Source of the DNA: Conexibacter sp. CPCC 205762
Lineage (GTDB): Bacteria; Actinomycetota; Thermoleophilia; Solirubrobacterales; Solirubrobacteraceae
Reading direction: 5' to 3'
NCBI RefSeq assembly: GCF_030646155.1
Contig: NZ_JAUTDN010000003.1
Location: 248,001 to 312,000, forward strand
DNA length: 64,000 nucleotides
Part shown: positions 45,628 to 53,985 of the stretch, one piece after another
How the letters are laid out: the number at the start of each line of letters is the position of its first letter
Numbering within the stretch: position 1 is the stretch's first letter
Translations under genes and position numbers: made by a program
The notes under the pieces: generated by a model
Seen by the model: the letters and a program-made list of their open reading frames with translations, nothing else
Database searches by the model: none
What the model was told of the DNA's origin: nothing

Positions 45628-47048
45628 CGCGTCACCGCCGCGGTCGTCGTGATCGGTGCGGAGGAGCGCGCCAGCCACGGCGCGCACAGGAGCGTCAGCG
45701 CGGCGGCTCCGGCGCAGATGCCGAAGACGCCGCGGAAGGAGCCGATCGAGCCGTCGCCGGCGTCGAGCAGCGTGGCCAGCAGCGCGACGCCGAGGGCGCC
45801 GCCGAACTGGCGCGCGGTCATCATCAGCGCGGTCCCGGCCGCGAATCGCTCCGGCGGCACCGCTCCCACCGCCGCCGCGTTGATGCCGACCGTCGCCACG
45901 CCGATCCCGGCGCCGGCGAGCAGCCCGAGCGGCAGCCAGAAGCCGAGGAAGTCCGGCTGCGTGCCGATCCCGGCGACGCACCAGGCGCCCGCGAGCGCGA
46001 AGAGGGCCGCGCCGGCCGCGACCACCGGCGCCGGCCCGCGCCGCTCCACCGCTCTGCCGGCGAGCACCGCCCCGACCGCCGAGGTCAGCGCGCCGGGCGT
46101 GACCGCGAGGCCGGCCTCGACGATCGAGTAGCCCCAGACGCCGGTCACGAACAGCACGCAGGCGAGCATCCAGGCGAACAGCGCGAGTCCGTAGACGCCG
46201 GCCGCGACGCTCGCGGCGGCGTAGGAGCGGTTGCGCCAGAGGTCGGTCTCCAGCGCCGGCGCCGGGTGGCTGCGGGTGCGCCGCCAGACGACCGCCAGCA
46301 GCAGCCCGCCGACGGCCGCGCAGACGAGCGTGCGCGCGTCGGCCCAGCCCCACTGGGCGGTCTCGGTCAACGCGACGAGCACGAGCGCGGCGCCTGCCGC
46401 CAGCAGCAGCGAGCCGAGCAGGTCGGGCAGCTGGCGGGCACCGAGCCGCAGCGCCGGCAGCAGCCGCGCGCCGGCCCACAGCACCGCGAGCCCGATCGGG
46501 ACGTTGATGAGGAAGACCGCGCGCCAGTCGAAGGCGTCGATCAGCAGGCCGCCGAGCGCGGGGCCGGTGGCAGCGGCGATCGAGGTCGTCGCGCCCCACA
46601 GGCCGACGGCGGCGGCCCGTCTCTCCGGCGCCGCGACGGCGAGCACGATCCCGAGCGCGGCCGGGATCATGAACGCCGCGCCCGCGCCCTGCAGCGCGCG
46701 GGCGGCGATCAGCAGCGGCACGCTCGGCGCCAGCGCGCACAGCGCCGAGGTGAGCGTGAAGGCGGCGAAGCCGCCGAGGAAGACGGCCTTGCGGCCGAGC
46801 ACGTCGGCGAGCCGGCCGGCCGGTGCGAGCAGCGCGGCGAAGACGACGCCGTAGACCGCGACGACCCAGGAGAGCGCGACGAGCGAGTCCTGCGGGAAGT
46901 GGCGCTGCAGGTCGGGCAGCGCGACGTTGACGACGGTCACGTCGAGGAAGGCGACGAAGGTCGCGGCCGAGGCGATCGCGATCGCGGCGCCGGGCGCGCG
47001 CGAGCGAGCCGCCGGCGGGGGCGCCGGCGACGTGGCGGTGACGGACAT
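45624..47048 (-). CDS. MFS drug exporter, DHA2 (EmrB/QacA, 14-helix) family
   Basis: A 474-residue transporter with about 14 helices. Helix 1 has FVAFLDVTVVNVALPDLQ (the acidic residue typical of EmrB/QacA), the loop 2-3 motif is GRLADVLGRK, and helix 5 has ALGGLLIDAFDWRAVFLINVP (antiporter motif C region). It exports hydrophobic or cationic compounds with protons. AGGAGG 8 nt before the chosen ATG at 47048 fixes the start. A TetR gene lies just upstream on the same strand. Confidence 0.92.
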   Translation of the reverse strand: MSVTATSPAPPPAARSRAPGAAIAIASAATFVAFLDVTVVNVALPDLQRHFPQDSLVALSWVVAVYGVVFAALLAPAGRLADVLGRKAVFLGGFAAFTLTSALCALAPSVPLLIAARALQGAGAAFMIPAALGIVLAVAAPERRAAAVGLWGATTSIAAATGPALGGLLIDAFDWRAVFLINVPIGLAVLWAGARLLPALRLGARQLPDLLGSLLLAAGAALVLVALTETAQWGWADARTLVCAAVGGLLLAVVWRRTRSHPAPALETDLWRNRSYAAASVAAGVYGLALFAWMLACVLFVTGVWGYSIVEAGLAVTPGALTSAVGAVLAGRAVERRGPAPVVAAGAALFALAGAWCVAGIGTQPDFLGFWLPLGLLAGAGIGVATVGINAAAVGAVPPERFAAGTALMMTARQFGGALGVALLATLLDAGDGSIGSFRGVFGICAGAAALTLLCAPWLARSSAPITTTAAVTR

Positions 47049-47189
47049 CTCTGATGCCTCCTGGGCAGAGCCGGACGCTGCGCCGGCGCGCGCGGCGGGG
47101 CGGCGATCACGCGGATCGCCGGCGACGGGCGCGGCGGTGCTGCGGCGTGGGCGGACTGGCGAAGTGGCCGCCCACACTACCGCATTTAG

Positions 47190-47207
47190 AGTCCGATCGG
47201 TCGGACT
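47190..47207. promoter_or_regulatory. TetR-type operator before the MFS exporter
   Basis: AGTCCGA-TCGG-TCGGACT, perfect 7-bp arms, lies immediately after the tetR stop and 142 nt upstream of the exporter start. A related sequence (ACCGGTCGGTC, 47842-47852) lies just upstream of tetR itself. Both look like sites for the TetR protein. Confidence 0.65.
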
Positions 47208-47825
47208 TTAAGAGGCCGGGGTCACAATGGGCGCGGCGAGGATCCGCCTGACCGCGACCTTCGCCCATCTCGGCGCGGACGCGTTGCCGTGCAGCTGCAG
47301 CTGCTGGTTGACCGCCATCACGATCCCCTGCAGCTCGAAGACGAGCTGCTCGGGATCGGCGTCGGCCGGCAGCTCGCCGGCCTCGATCGCGCGCCCGACC
47401 TCGCGCTGCATCGCCACCTCGAACCGCCCGAGCGCCTCCGCCAGCGCGTCCCGCACCGGCCCCGGCCGCCCGTCGAACTCGGCCGCGGCGGCGGTCCAGA
47501 AGCAGCCGCTCGGCCACATCTCGCCGCTGATCAGGTCGATCCACTTGTGCTCGATCGCGAGCAGCCGCTTGATCCCGGGCTTCTCCTGCCGCGCCGGCTC
47601 CCAGACCACCTCGCGGAAGGTCTCCGACGCGGCCTCGATCACCGCGAGCTGCAGCAGCTCCTTCGTGCGGAAGTGGTTGAGCACGCCCGACTTGCTCATC
47701 TCGAGGCTGTCGGCGAGGCGGCCGATCGTCACGCCCTCGAGCCCGTCGGTCGACGCGATCCGCAGCGCCCGCCCGACGATGCGGGTGCGCGTGTCGCGCG
47801 CGTCGGCTGCAGATCTGCGTGCCAT
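47208..47825 (-). CDS. TetR/AcrR-family regulator of the exporter operon
   Basis: A 205-residue repressor. Helix-turn-helix residues 30-65: VTIGRLADSLEMSKSGVLNHFRTKELL. The ligand domain contains GCFWTAAAAEFDGRPGPVRDAL, a pattern common in one TetR subgroup. It precedes the MFS exporter and SGNH hydrolase and probably represses both and itself through the sites at 47190 and 47842. Confidence 0.9.
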   Translation of the reverse strand: MARRSAADARDTRTRIVGRALRIASTDGLEGVTIGRLADSLEMSKSGVLNHFRTKELLQLAVIEAASETFREVVWEPARQEKPGIKRLLAIEHKWIDLISGEMWPSGCFWTAAAAEFDGRPGPVRDALAEALGRFEVAMQREVGRAIEAGELPADADPEQLVFELQGIVMAVNQQLQLHGNASAPRWAKVAVRRILAAPIVTPAS

Positions 47826-47899
47826 CGCACCGATCTTAGCTACCGGTCGGTCAGGCGAGCGGACGCGGCGCCGGCGCGCCCATCTGCGACAGTGACCGG

Positions 47900-48835
47900 A
47901 TGGTGCCGCCCAACACCTTCGCCGGAGCGTCGCTCGACCGCGCGGGCGCGCGGCGCAGAGACGAGGCGTGGGTGCAGGCGCGGCTGCGCGACCCGGCCAG
48001 CCGCGCGCTCGCGGTCACGCGCGAGGGGATCCTCGTCGACCGCGACGGGCGCACGCTGACGCGGCTGCCGCTCGATGCGATCCCGGCGCGCGGGACGACC
48101 GTGCTGCTCGGCGTCGAGACCGACGGCAGCGCCCTCTTCGGCGTCGACGTCGAGCACGTCCACGACGCCGCCCGGCCGCTGGCCCCGGGGGCGCGCGTGC
48201 TCGGGCTGCGCGCGGCCGGAGCGCTGCTGCCGCAGGAGCTGGGCGGGCTGGCCGCCTACGTCTCGGCGCTGCTGGGCTGGCACCGCACGCATCCGCACTG
48301 CTCGCGCTGCGGGGCGATCACCGACGTGCACGAGGGTGGCCACGTGCGCCGCTGCCCGGTCTGCCGCGCCGAGCACCATCCGCGCACCGACCCGGTCGTG
48401 ATCATGCTCGTGCTCGACGGCGAGCGCGTCCTGCTCGGGCGCCAGCCGAGCTGGCCGGCCGGGCGCTACTCGGCGCTCGCCGGCTTCGTCGAGGCGGCCG
48501 AGTCGCTGGAGGAGGCGGTTGCCCGCGAGGTGCTGGAAGAGGCCGGCGTGCAGGTGCGCGACGCGCGCTACGTCAGCAGCCAGCCGTGGCCGTTCCCCAG
48601 CTCGCTGATGCTCGGCTTCACCGCCCGGTACGCCGGCGGCGAGGCAGTCGTCAACGACGGCGAGCTGGACGACGTGCGCTGGTTCACGCGCGACCAGGTG
48701 CGCGCCGCCGCGGCCGCCGAGCGCGACGGCGAGGACCCGTGGGAGCGCGGCGACGCGAACGCCGAGCTGCTGCTGCCGCCGCCCGTCGCGATCGCCCGCC
48801 GGCTGCTCGACGGCTGGCTCGCCGGCGACGCCTGA
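47900..48835 (+). CDS. nudC: NAD(+) diphosphatase/NADH pyrophosphatase
   Basis: A 311-residue NudC. The zinc ribbon has CSRCG and RRCPVCRAEHHPR (about residues 135-165). The Nudix box starts at GFVEAAESLEEAVAREV with LEEAGV, and the NudC-specific SQPWPFPSS follows. It hydrolyses NAD(H) to NMN(H) and AMP and can remove NAD caps from RNA. Length and motif order match the family. Confidence 0.94.
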   Translation: MVPPNTFAGASLDRAGARRRDEAWVQARLRDPASRALAVTREGILVDRDGRTLTRLPLDAIPARGTTVLLGVETDGSALFGVDVEHVHDAARPLAPGARVLGLRAAGALLPQELGGLAAYVSALLGWHRTHPHCSRCGAITDVHEGGHVRRCPVCRAEHHPRTDPVVIMLVLDGERVLLGRQPSWPAGRYSALAGFVEAAESLEEAVAREVLEEAGVQVRDARYVSSQPWPFPSSLMLGFTARYAGGEAVVNDGELDDVRWFTRDQVRAAAAAERDGEDPWERGDANAELLLPPPVAIARRLLDGWLAGDA

Positions 48836-48855
48836 CGCGCCGCCGGAGCCCGCCG

Positions 48856-49524
48856 CTACGGCAGGTCGGCGACGACCTCGGTCAGCGGCTTGCGGATTCC
48901 GGTGAAGAACGGCAGCTCCTCACGCGTGTGGCGGCGGGCCTCGGCGCCGCGCAGGTGGCGCATCAGGTCGACGATCCGCGTCAGCTCGTCGGCCTCGAAG
49001 GCGAGCAGCCACTCGTAGTCGCCGAGCGCGAAGGCGCTGACGGTGTTGGCGCGCACGTCCGGGTACTCGCGCCCCATCATGCCGTGCTCGCGCAGCATCC
49101 CCGAGCGGGCGTCGGGCTCGAGCAGGTACCACTCCAGCGAGCGCACGAACGGATAGACGCAGACGTACTTGCGCGGCTCCTCGCCGGCCAGGAAGGCGGG
49201 GATGTGCGACTTCGCGAACTCGGCCTCGCGGTGGACGCCGATGTTGGTCCAGTGGGCGTCGAGCGAGCGGCCCAGCTCGGTGTGGCGGAAGGCGACGATC
49301 GCGTCCTGCAGCGCGTCGGCGGTCGGCGCGATCAGCCACAGCAGCAGATCGGCCTCGGCGCGGAAGCCCTGCAGCGAATAGCTGCCGCGGACGGTCGCGC
49401 CGGCGCCGTCGAGGACGGCCTGCGCCTCGGCCGCGGCGGCGGCGCGGCGCTCCTCCGGCAGGCGCCGGGCGGCCGGCGCGCTGAAGGCGGCGTAGAGGGT
49501 GTAGAGGTTCTGTTCGGCGGTCAC
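48856..49524 (-). CDS. hemQ: Coproheme decarboxylase (HemQ/ChdC)
   Basis: A 222-residue chlorite-dismutase-fold protein that decarboxylates coproheme III to haem b in the coproporphyrin-dependent pathway of Gram-positive bacteria. [26 protein letters not shown] (catalytic tyrosine), [11 protein letters not shown] and [13 protein letters not shown] are family landmarks. The GTG at 49524 gives an N-terminus at [13 protein letters not shown], matching the usual first strand, with GGAG upstream. It stands alone, away from other haem genes. Confidence 0.9.
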   Translation of the reverse strand: MTAEQNLYTLYAAFSAPAARRLPEERRAAAAAEAQAVLDGAGATVRGSYSLQGFRAEADLLLWLIAPTADALQDAIVAFRHTELGRSLDAHWTNIGVHREAEFAKSHIPAFLAGEEPRKYVCVYPFVRSLEWYLLEPDARSGMLREHGMMGREYPDVRANTVSAFALGDYEWLLAFEADELTRIVDLMRHLRGAEARRHTREELPFFTGIRKPLTEVVADLP

Positions 49525-49676
49525 GGGCGTCTCCAAGCGGGTCGCTGCGGCGATCCCCGCATCGTAGGCGACGCCCGGCGGCGCGTCCGGCTCGCCGTCG
49601 ACCGCGGAGCGCGCTCCCGCGCGCGCTCCGGGCGGTCGTCTCCCCCGGACGCTCCTGGTGGCGGCGTCGCACGAAT

Positions 49677-49708
49677 GGCTGCCGCAGGCCACGCGGCCTG
49701 CGGCAGCC
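49677..49708 (-). terminator. Intrinsic-type terminator after the sigma-factor operon
   Basis: A perfect 14-bp stem (arms 49677-49690 and 49695-49708, loop ACGC) lies 28 nt past the stop of the minus-strand operon that ends at 49737. No clear U-tract. Confidence 0.7.
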
Positions 49709-49736
49709 TTCGCTCCCGCCGCCCCGGCTTTGAAAA

Positions 49737-50474
49737 CTAGGGTCCGGCCATCCCGCTCCAGCTGATGCGGTCGATCCCGTCGACTCTCACGACGGCGCCG
49801 AAGGTGTTGTCGCGCACCGGCAGCTCGATCGTTCTGCTGCCCGAGTGGACGGTGACCCGCTCGACCCCGTCCGGGACGACGCCGACGAGCGGCCGAGGGT
49901 CGCCGCGCTCGTCGGGGAACGAGAGATATGCACGGCCGGCCCTGACGTCCTCCGCAGTCAGGCCGGGGCTGCCGCCGAGGCCCGTATCCGTCTGGACCAC
50001 AAGCAGCAGCCGGTCCGGCTCGTCGCGCGCCGGAACGACCCACGCTCTCAACGGGAAGGGAGCGCCGACGTCAGCCGCGGGCGCGGGCGGCGTGAGCGCG
50101 ATCGCCGCGTCGGCGAGCCCTCTCTCCGACAGGCCTGGCGGCAGCGCGGCCGCGGGCGCCGGCAGCTGCTCCAGCAGCGACAGCGTCCGGCGCAGCTCGG
50201 AGCCGTAGCGGTCGCTGCCGTTCAGCGCCATCTGACCGCCGCCGTCGGGCTGCGGCGTGAGGACGCCGCTCGCCGTCACGCCCAGGCCGACCAGCAGCGC
50301 CAGCAGCACGACCGTGACGGGCAGCGCGACGCGCAGCTGCGGCAGCCGCAGCCGCGCGAGGCGACGGCGGCGGGCGGGACCATCGGCGAGCGCCTGCGCG
50401 TCAGCTTCGGTGACGCGCGCGAACTCCTCGCGCAGCGCGTCGAGGAAGGGGGGCGGCGGCTCGACCGCGCTCAT
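49737..50474 (-). CDS. Single-pass membrane protein partner of the ECF sigma factor (anti-sigma candidate)
   Basis: A 245-residue protein: a cytoplasmic N-terminus of about 47 residues, one transmembrane helix ([20 protein letters not shown]) and an extracytoplasmic domain. The ATGA overlap with the sigma gene and the topology suggest an anti-sigma factor, but the short N-terminus lacks the usual zinc motif. The outer domain ([18 protein letters not shown]...[12 protein letters not shown]...[12 protein letters not shown]) is shared with the secreted protein at 51695-52396. Confidence 0.7.
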   Translation of the reverse strand: MSAVEPPPPFLDALREEFARVTEADAQALADGPARRRRLARLRLPQLRVALPVTVVLLALLVGLGVTASGVLTPQPDGGGQMALNGSDRYGSELRRTLSLLEQLPAPAAALPPGLSERGLADAAIALTPPAPAADVGAPFPLRAWVVPARDEPDRLLLVVQTDTGLGGSPGLTAEDVRAGRAYLSFPDERGDPRPLVGVVPDGVERVTVHSGSRTIELPVRDNTFGAVVRVDGIDRISWSGMAGP

Positions 50475-51061
50475 GTGAGCCTCTCCCGTGCGTGCGGAAC
50501 GGCGTCGACGGCGGTGACGAGCTGCCGCAGCCCGCGCGAGACGCGGGCGCGGGCCGTCTGCTCGCTGATCGCCAGCCGCTCCGCCACCTCCGGATAGGGC
50601 AGTTCCTCGACCACGCGCAGATGGATCGCCGTCTGCTGGTCGGGCCGCAGGCGGCTGAACTCCGCCGCGATGATCGAGCGCAGCTCCGACAGGCCGGCGA
50701 GCTGGACTATCCGCTCGTAGTCGGCCTCGACCAGCTGCGGGACGCGGATCCCCAGCCGCTCGACCGCCTTGCGCTCGACGATTCCCGTGCGTATGTAGCG
50801 ATTGAGCAGATTTCTGGCGATCCCGTAGAGCCAGGCGGCCGCCTCGTCGTCGGTCGAGCCGCGGAAGCGGCGGCGGCCGTCGTAGGCCTGCGCGAAGACC
50901 TCGGCGGTCAGGTCGCGCGCCGCCTCGACGTCGAAGGTCCGCCGCGCGAGGAAGGCGAGCATGCGCTGGGCGTGCGCGTCGTAGACACGCTCGAACGCGC
51001 GCGGGTCCTCGACCGACCGGGCGAGGTCGCAGCTGGCGCGTGGGTGCCGTCGCAGGCTCAT
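50471..51061 (-). CDS. ECF-family RNA polymerase sigma factor
   Basis: A 196-residue sigma-70 family factor with region 2 (AFERVYDAHAQRMLAFLARR, DLTAEVFAQAY, AAAWLYGIARNLLNRYIR) and region 4 (LRPDQQTAIHLRVVEELPYPEVAERLAISEQTARARVSRGLRQL; read in two parts). It lies back to back with the secreted-protein genes starting at 51250, which are plausible targets. Confidence 0.92.
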   Translation of the reverse strand: MSLRRHPRASCDLARSVEDPRAFERVYDAHAQRMLAFLARRTFDVEAARDLTAEVFAQAYDGRRRFRGSTDDEAAAWLYGIARNLLNRYIRTGIVERKAVERLGIRVPQLVEADYERIVQLAGLSELRSIIAAEFSRLRPDQQTAIHLRVVEELPYPEVAERLAISEQTARARVSRGLRQLVTAVDAVPHARERLT

Positions 51062-51168
51062 CGCTCTCTCAGTGCCACGAGCGCGAATCCTGTGACAAAA
51101 GCCGCCCCCGATGCGCCGACGACATCGCCCACGGCGTCACCGTTACACGGCTTGACGCTCACCGTGAC

Positions 51169-51193
51169 GGCAACATAACCTCCTGAAAGCGTC
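51169..51193 (+). promoter_or_regulatory. Possible ECF-type promoter ahead of the secreted-protein genes
   Basis: GGCAAC (51169-51174) and CGTC (51190-51193), 15 nt apart, resemble the -35 AAC and -10 CGTC elements recognised by many ECF sigma factors, 57 nt before the start at 51250. Weak evidence from one sequence only. Confidence 0.35.
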
Positions 51194-51249
51194 GAAAAGC
51201 TCACTGTTTCTACCCACTCGGCGCATCAAAAAACCCACCAGGGGGTTCC

Positions 51250-51678
51250 ATGACATTCCGCAGTTCGTTCCGCGCCGGCGGAGGCTGGCGCGTGGCCGCG
51301 GCGCTGCTGCTCGCGCTCGCGTTCGCGGCGGCGGTCGCGACGCCGCAGGCGCAAGCCGGCGCGGCCTACTTCTGTCCGGGCAACTACCCGAGCAGCACGC
51401 TGACCCTCGGCGCCACCAACGGCTGCACGGGCGGCTCGTCAGCGCTGATCACGCAGGTCTCCTTCTTCCAGAGACCGTCGGGCGGCAGCCACTGCGCCGT
51501 CGGCAAGCAGACGACCGACCCCGACAGCGCGGTGCTGATCGCCGCGGTCTGCGGCGCCGGCAGCGGCAGCAACGGCGAGGTGGCGACGTACGGCTCCGGC
51601 CTGCAGCTCGCCTTCCCGCGCGGCCGCAACGACACCGGCAGCACGCAGAACAACTACTGGGGCCAGTACATCTGGTGA
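51250..51678 (+). CDS. Small secreted protein of unknown function
   Basis: A 142-residue exported protein. The signal peptide (RVAAALLLALAFAAAVATPQAQA) is cleaved near residue 35. The mature part is Gly/Ser/Asn-rich with four cysteines (YFCPG, NGCTGG, SHCAVG, AVCGAG) and ends in NNYWGQYIW. No family recognised. A G-rich ribosome site (CAGGGGG) precedes ATG. It is divergent from the ECF sigma gene and 16 nt before the next secreted-protein gene. Confidence 0.72.
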   Translation: MTFRSSFRAGGGWRVAAALLLALAFAAAVATPQAQAGAAYFCPGNYPSSTLTLGATNGCTGGSSALITQVSFFQRPSGGSHCAVGKQTTDPDSAVLIAAVCGAGSGSNGEVATYGSGLQLAFPRGRNDTGSTQNNYWGQYIW

Positions 51679-51694
51679 ATGTGAGCGAACTGAG

Positions 51695-52396
51695 ATGAAC
51701 GTCACCGTCAGAACGATTCGCCGCCTGCTCGCGATCGCGCTCGCGGGCGCGCTCGCAGCGACCGCGATCGCGCTGCTGCTGGGCAGCAGCGCCTCCTCCG
51801 CCGCCCCCGCCGAGGAGGCCGGGGCCGCCTCCAACCCGTGGGCGCCGGTCCAGACGCCCGCCGAGCTGCACGCCGCCTTCGCGGCCGACGTCGCGCTGCT
51901 GCGCCAGCCGGCCGACGACTCGATCCCCGCCACGCTCCCGCTCGCCAAGCCCGAGGTCGACCTCTCGCAGGCGCGCCAGCTGACGCCGCCGTCGGCGCGC
52001 GCGCTCGCCCGTGCGGGCGCCGGCGCGACCGGGGACGAGGTCCCGGAGCAGCCCGACACGACCGTCTGGGTCGTCCCGAACCAGGACGGCTCGCAGTGTC
52101 TGCTCGTGTACCAGGCGACGGACCAGTCGCTCGGCTACAACTGCGCCTACCCCTCCGACGCCGTCAGCGCCCGCATGGTGATGACGGTCAGCCGCACCGG
52201 CCAGGACGCGGAGATCTACGGCGTCGTGCCCGACGGCGTCGACAGCGTCACGGTCGAGCTGGCCGACGGCAGCACGGTCGACCTGCCGGTCACCGACAAC
52301 GGCTACATGGCGCAGTTCGACCAGCCGACGGCATCGATCAGCTTCGTCGACGGGAACGGCGACGAGCAGACGGCGCGCATCACCAGCGGGGCCTGA
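51695..52396 (+). CDS. Exported protein sharing a domain with the anti-sigma candidate
   Basis: A 233-residue protein with an N-terminal hydrophobic signal or anchor (LLAIALAGALAATAIALLLG) and an outer domain. VWVVPNQDGSQCLLVYQ, YGVVPDGVDSVTVELADG, DLPVTDNGYMAQFD and SISFVDGNG align in order with the anti-sigma candidate at 49737-50474. This suggests a duplicated extracellular module used by both proteins. Two cysteines (SQCLL, YNCAY) may form a disulfide. Function unknown. Confidence 0.72.
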   Translation: MNVTVRTIRRLLAIALAGALAATAIALLLGSSASSAAPAEEAGAASNPWAPVQTPAELHAAFAADVALLRQPADDSIPATLPLAKPEVDLSQARQLTPPSARALARAGAGATGDEVPEQPDTTVWVVPNQDGSQCLLVYQATDQSLGYNCAYPSDAVSARMVMTVSRTGQDAEIYGVVPDGVDSVTVELADGSTVDLPVTDNGYMAQFDQPTASISFVDGNGDEQTARITSGA

Positions 52397-52532
52397 GCGA
52401 GCGCGCGGGCGCAGGCAGGGGCGCCCGCGTCACACCGTCCGCTCACGGGCCCTTCACCGGATCCTCACCGCTCCCACGGCGATCTTCGGTTTCCTTGAGG
52501 TTCTCTTGAGGGAATCGCGCTGAGGTGAGGAC

Positions 52533-52937
52533 ATGACCACCACGCCGACCGAACACACCACCGCGTTCGAGCCCACGGTGGCGATCGACGCATTGCAGAG
52601 CACGACGGGTGGCGAACGCGTCACGGGCGCCGCCCGTCCCGAGCCGGGCCGCTATTTCACGATCCAAGAAGACCACGGCGAGCGGCTGCTGCCGCTGGAG
52701 CGGGCGATCACGCATCTCGGTCGCGGCTTCACGGCCGACATCCAGCTCGAGGACGTCAGCGTCTCACGGCGCCACGCGATCGTGACACAGCGCCGCGGCG
52801 CCGTCCGCATCCTCGACGACCGCAGCTCGAACGGGACGTTCGTCAACGGCCGCCGGATCCAGGAGGCGGAGCTGCGCCACGGCGACGTCGTCGTGATCGG
52901 GCGGGTCGTGCTGCAGTACGTCGACGTCCCGGGCTGA
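52533..52937 (+). CDS. FHA-domain protein
   Basis: A 134-residue protein. After about 40 unstructured residues, rich in Thr (possible phosphosites such as TTTPTEHTT), comes an FHA domain: ITHLGRGFTADIQLED, VSRRHAIV and RSSNGTFVNG with the phosphothreonine-binding Arg, Ser and Asn. It resembles small GarA/Rv1827-type phospho-switch proteins, which have the same layout of an N-terminal Thr motif before the FHA domain. No kinase gene is nearby. It ends 3 nt from the convergent cupredoxin gene. Confidence 0.88.
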   Translation: MTTTPTEHTTAFEPTVAIDALQSTTGGERVTGAARPEPGRYFTIQEDHGERLLPLERAITHLGRGFTADIQLEDVSVSRRHAIVTQRRGAVRILDDRSSNGTFVNGRRIQEAELRHGDVVVIGRVVLQYVDVPG

Positions 52938-52940
52938 CGC

Positions 52941-53273
52941 TCAGCGCCTGACGACGACCGTCCCGTTCATGCCGGGGTGGAGCGTGCAGCGGTAGCTGTA
53001 CGTGCCGGCGCTGCGGAAGGTGACGCCGTACGAGCCGCCGGAGCGGTTGCCCGATCCTCTGAAGCGGCTGCTGGTGACGTTGTGGATGATGCCGCTGTCG
53101 CGCCAGCGCCAGACGACGCGGTCACCCTTGCCGATCGTCACCTTCTTCGGGTTGAAGGCGATGTTCTTCAACGTCACGGTGCGGGTCGCCGCCTGCGCGG
53201 CCGGTGCCGCCAGCGCGACGGCGAGCGCAGCCGCCAGCAGCGCCGCCAGTCCGGTGATGCCTCTCGTGGTCAT
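52941..53273 (-). CDS. Secreted cupredoxin (plastocyanin/amicyanin-like)
   Basis: A 110-residue blue copper protein exported by a signal peptide (GLAALLAAALAVALAAPAAQA). Mature domain: VTLKNIAFNPKKVTIGKGDRVVWRW, then a histidine ligand in IIHNVTSS and the C-terminal YRCTLHPGMNG with Cys, His and Met. All four type-1 copper ligands are visible. It probably carries electrons outside the membrane. AGGAGG 7 nt upstream supports the ATG at 53273. Confidence 0.9.
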   Translation of the reverse strand: MTTRGITGLAALLAAALAVALAAPAAQAATRTVTLKNIAFNPKKVTIGKGDRVVWRWRDSGIIHNVTSSRFRGSGNRSGGSYGVTFRSAGTYSYRCTLHPGMNGTVVVRR

Positions 53274-53376
53274 GCCGATCCTCCTGTCGGGGTCTCCCGT
53301 CATGCAGGACGCCGCTGCCCGTCGTTCCTTCCCGGCGGAGCCGATTCGCATCCGCTCGACGGGGCAGCACGGCGGA

Positions 53377-53833
53377 GTGCCGCTCCCGTCCCGCGTCACC
53401 CGCCGCGCGCTGCTGCAGACCGGCGGCAGCCTCGCGTTCGCCGCCGCAGCGGCTGATCCGGCCTCCGCAAAGCGCGCGCAGCCGCGGTCGTGGGGTCCGC
53501 CGCGCGACCGCGACGGCTGGCCGCTGCCGGCCCACGACCTCGCCGCCAGCCGCGCTCGACCTCGCCGACGGCCGCGAGCGCTGGCGGCGGTCGCTCGGCA
53601 CGGCCGTCTACGGCAGCAGCGCGGGCAGGCGCGAGCTGGGCTTCTTCGCCGGCGTCGCGCTCGCCGGCAGGCGCATGCTCGTCGCCTCTGACCGTGTCCA
53701 CTGCCTCGACGCGAGCGACGGCGCGACGCTGTGGGAGTCGCGGCCCGCGCCGGCGCTCGGCGGCGGCCGGCTGGTCGTCGGCACGGGCGCGCAGCCGTAC
53801 GTGCCCGGCTCGTCACTCGTCTGCGTCGGCTGA
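53377..53833 (+). pseudogene. Remnant of a Tat-exported PQQ-like beta-propeller protein
   Basis: Two pieces of one gene in different frames. The first (from a possible GTG at 53377) reads VTRRALLQTGGSLAFAAAAA, a Tat-like signal, then SWGPPRDRDGWPLPAHDLAAS. Near 53550 the frame changes and continues with LDLADGRERWRRSL, VHCLDASDGATLWESR and SSLVCVG to a TGA at 53831. These are beta-propeller repeat strands, and the last one normally closes such proteins. A full gene would be about 400 residues, so most of the middle is missing. The intact parent must be sought elsewhere in the genome. Confidence 0.7.
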
Positions 53834-53955
53834 GGGGCTTCGCCCGTGGGAGTTCCACGGCGGCGCCCGGCACCGCGCCGCGGGAGCGGGAACTCCCGCT
53901 GCGGCGGCAGATCGCGATCGGGTTGCGTTTTCATTCCCGACCATGGCAGTATGTA

Positions 53956-53969
53956 TTAGGTCACCCTAA
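53956..53969. promoter_or_regulatory. DtxR/IdeR-like box upstream of the SirB1-like gene
   Basis: TTAGG-TCAC-CCTAA, a perfect 5-bp-arm palindrome, matches one half of the classical iron box of DtxR/IdeR. It lies 17 nt before the start of the SirB1-like gene. A DtxR-family gene follows at 54737. Confidence 0.6.
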
Positions 53970-53985
53970 AACGACAGTGACCTTC

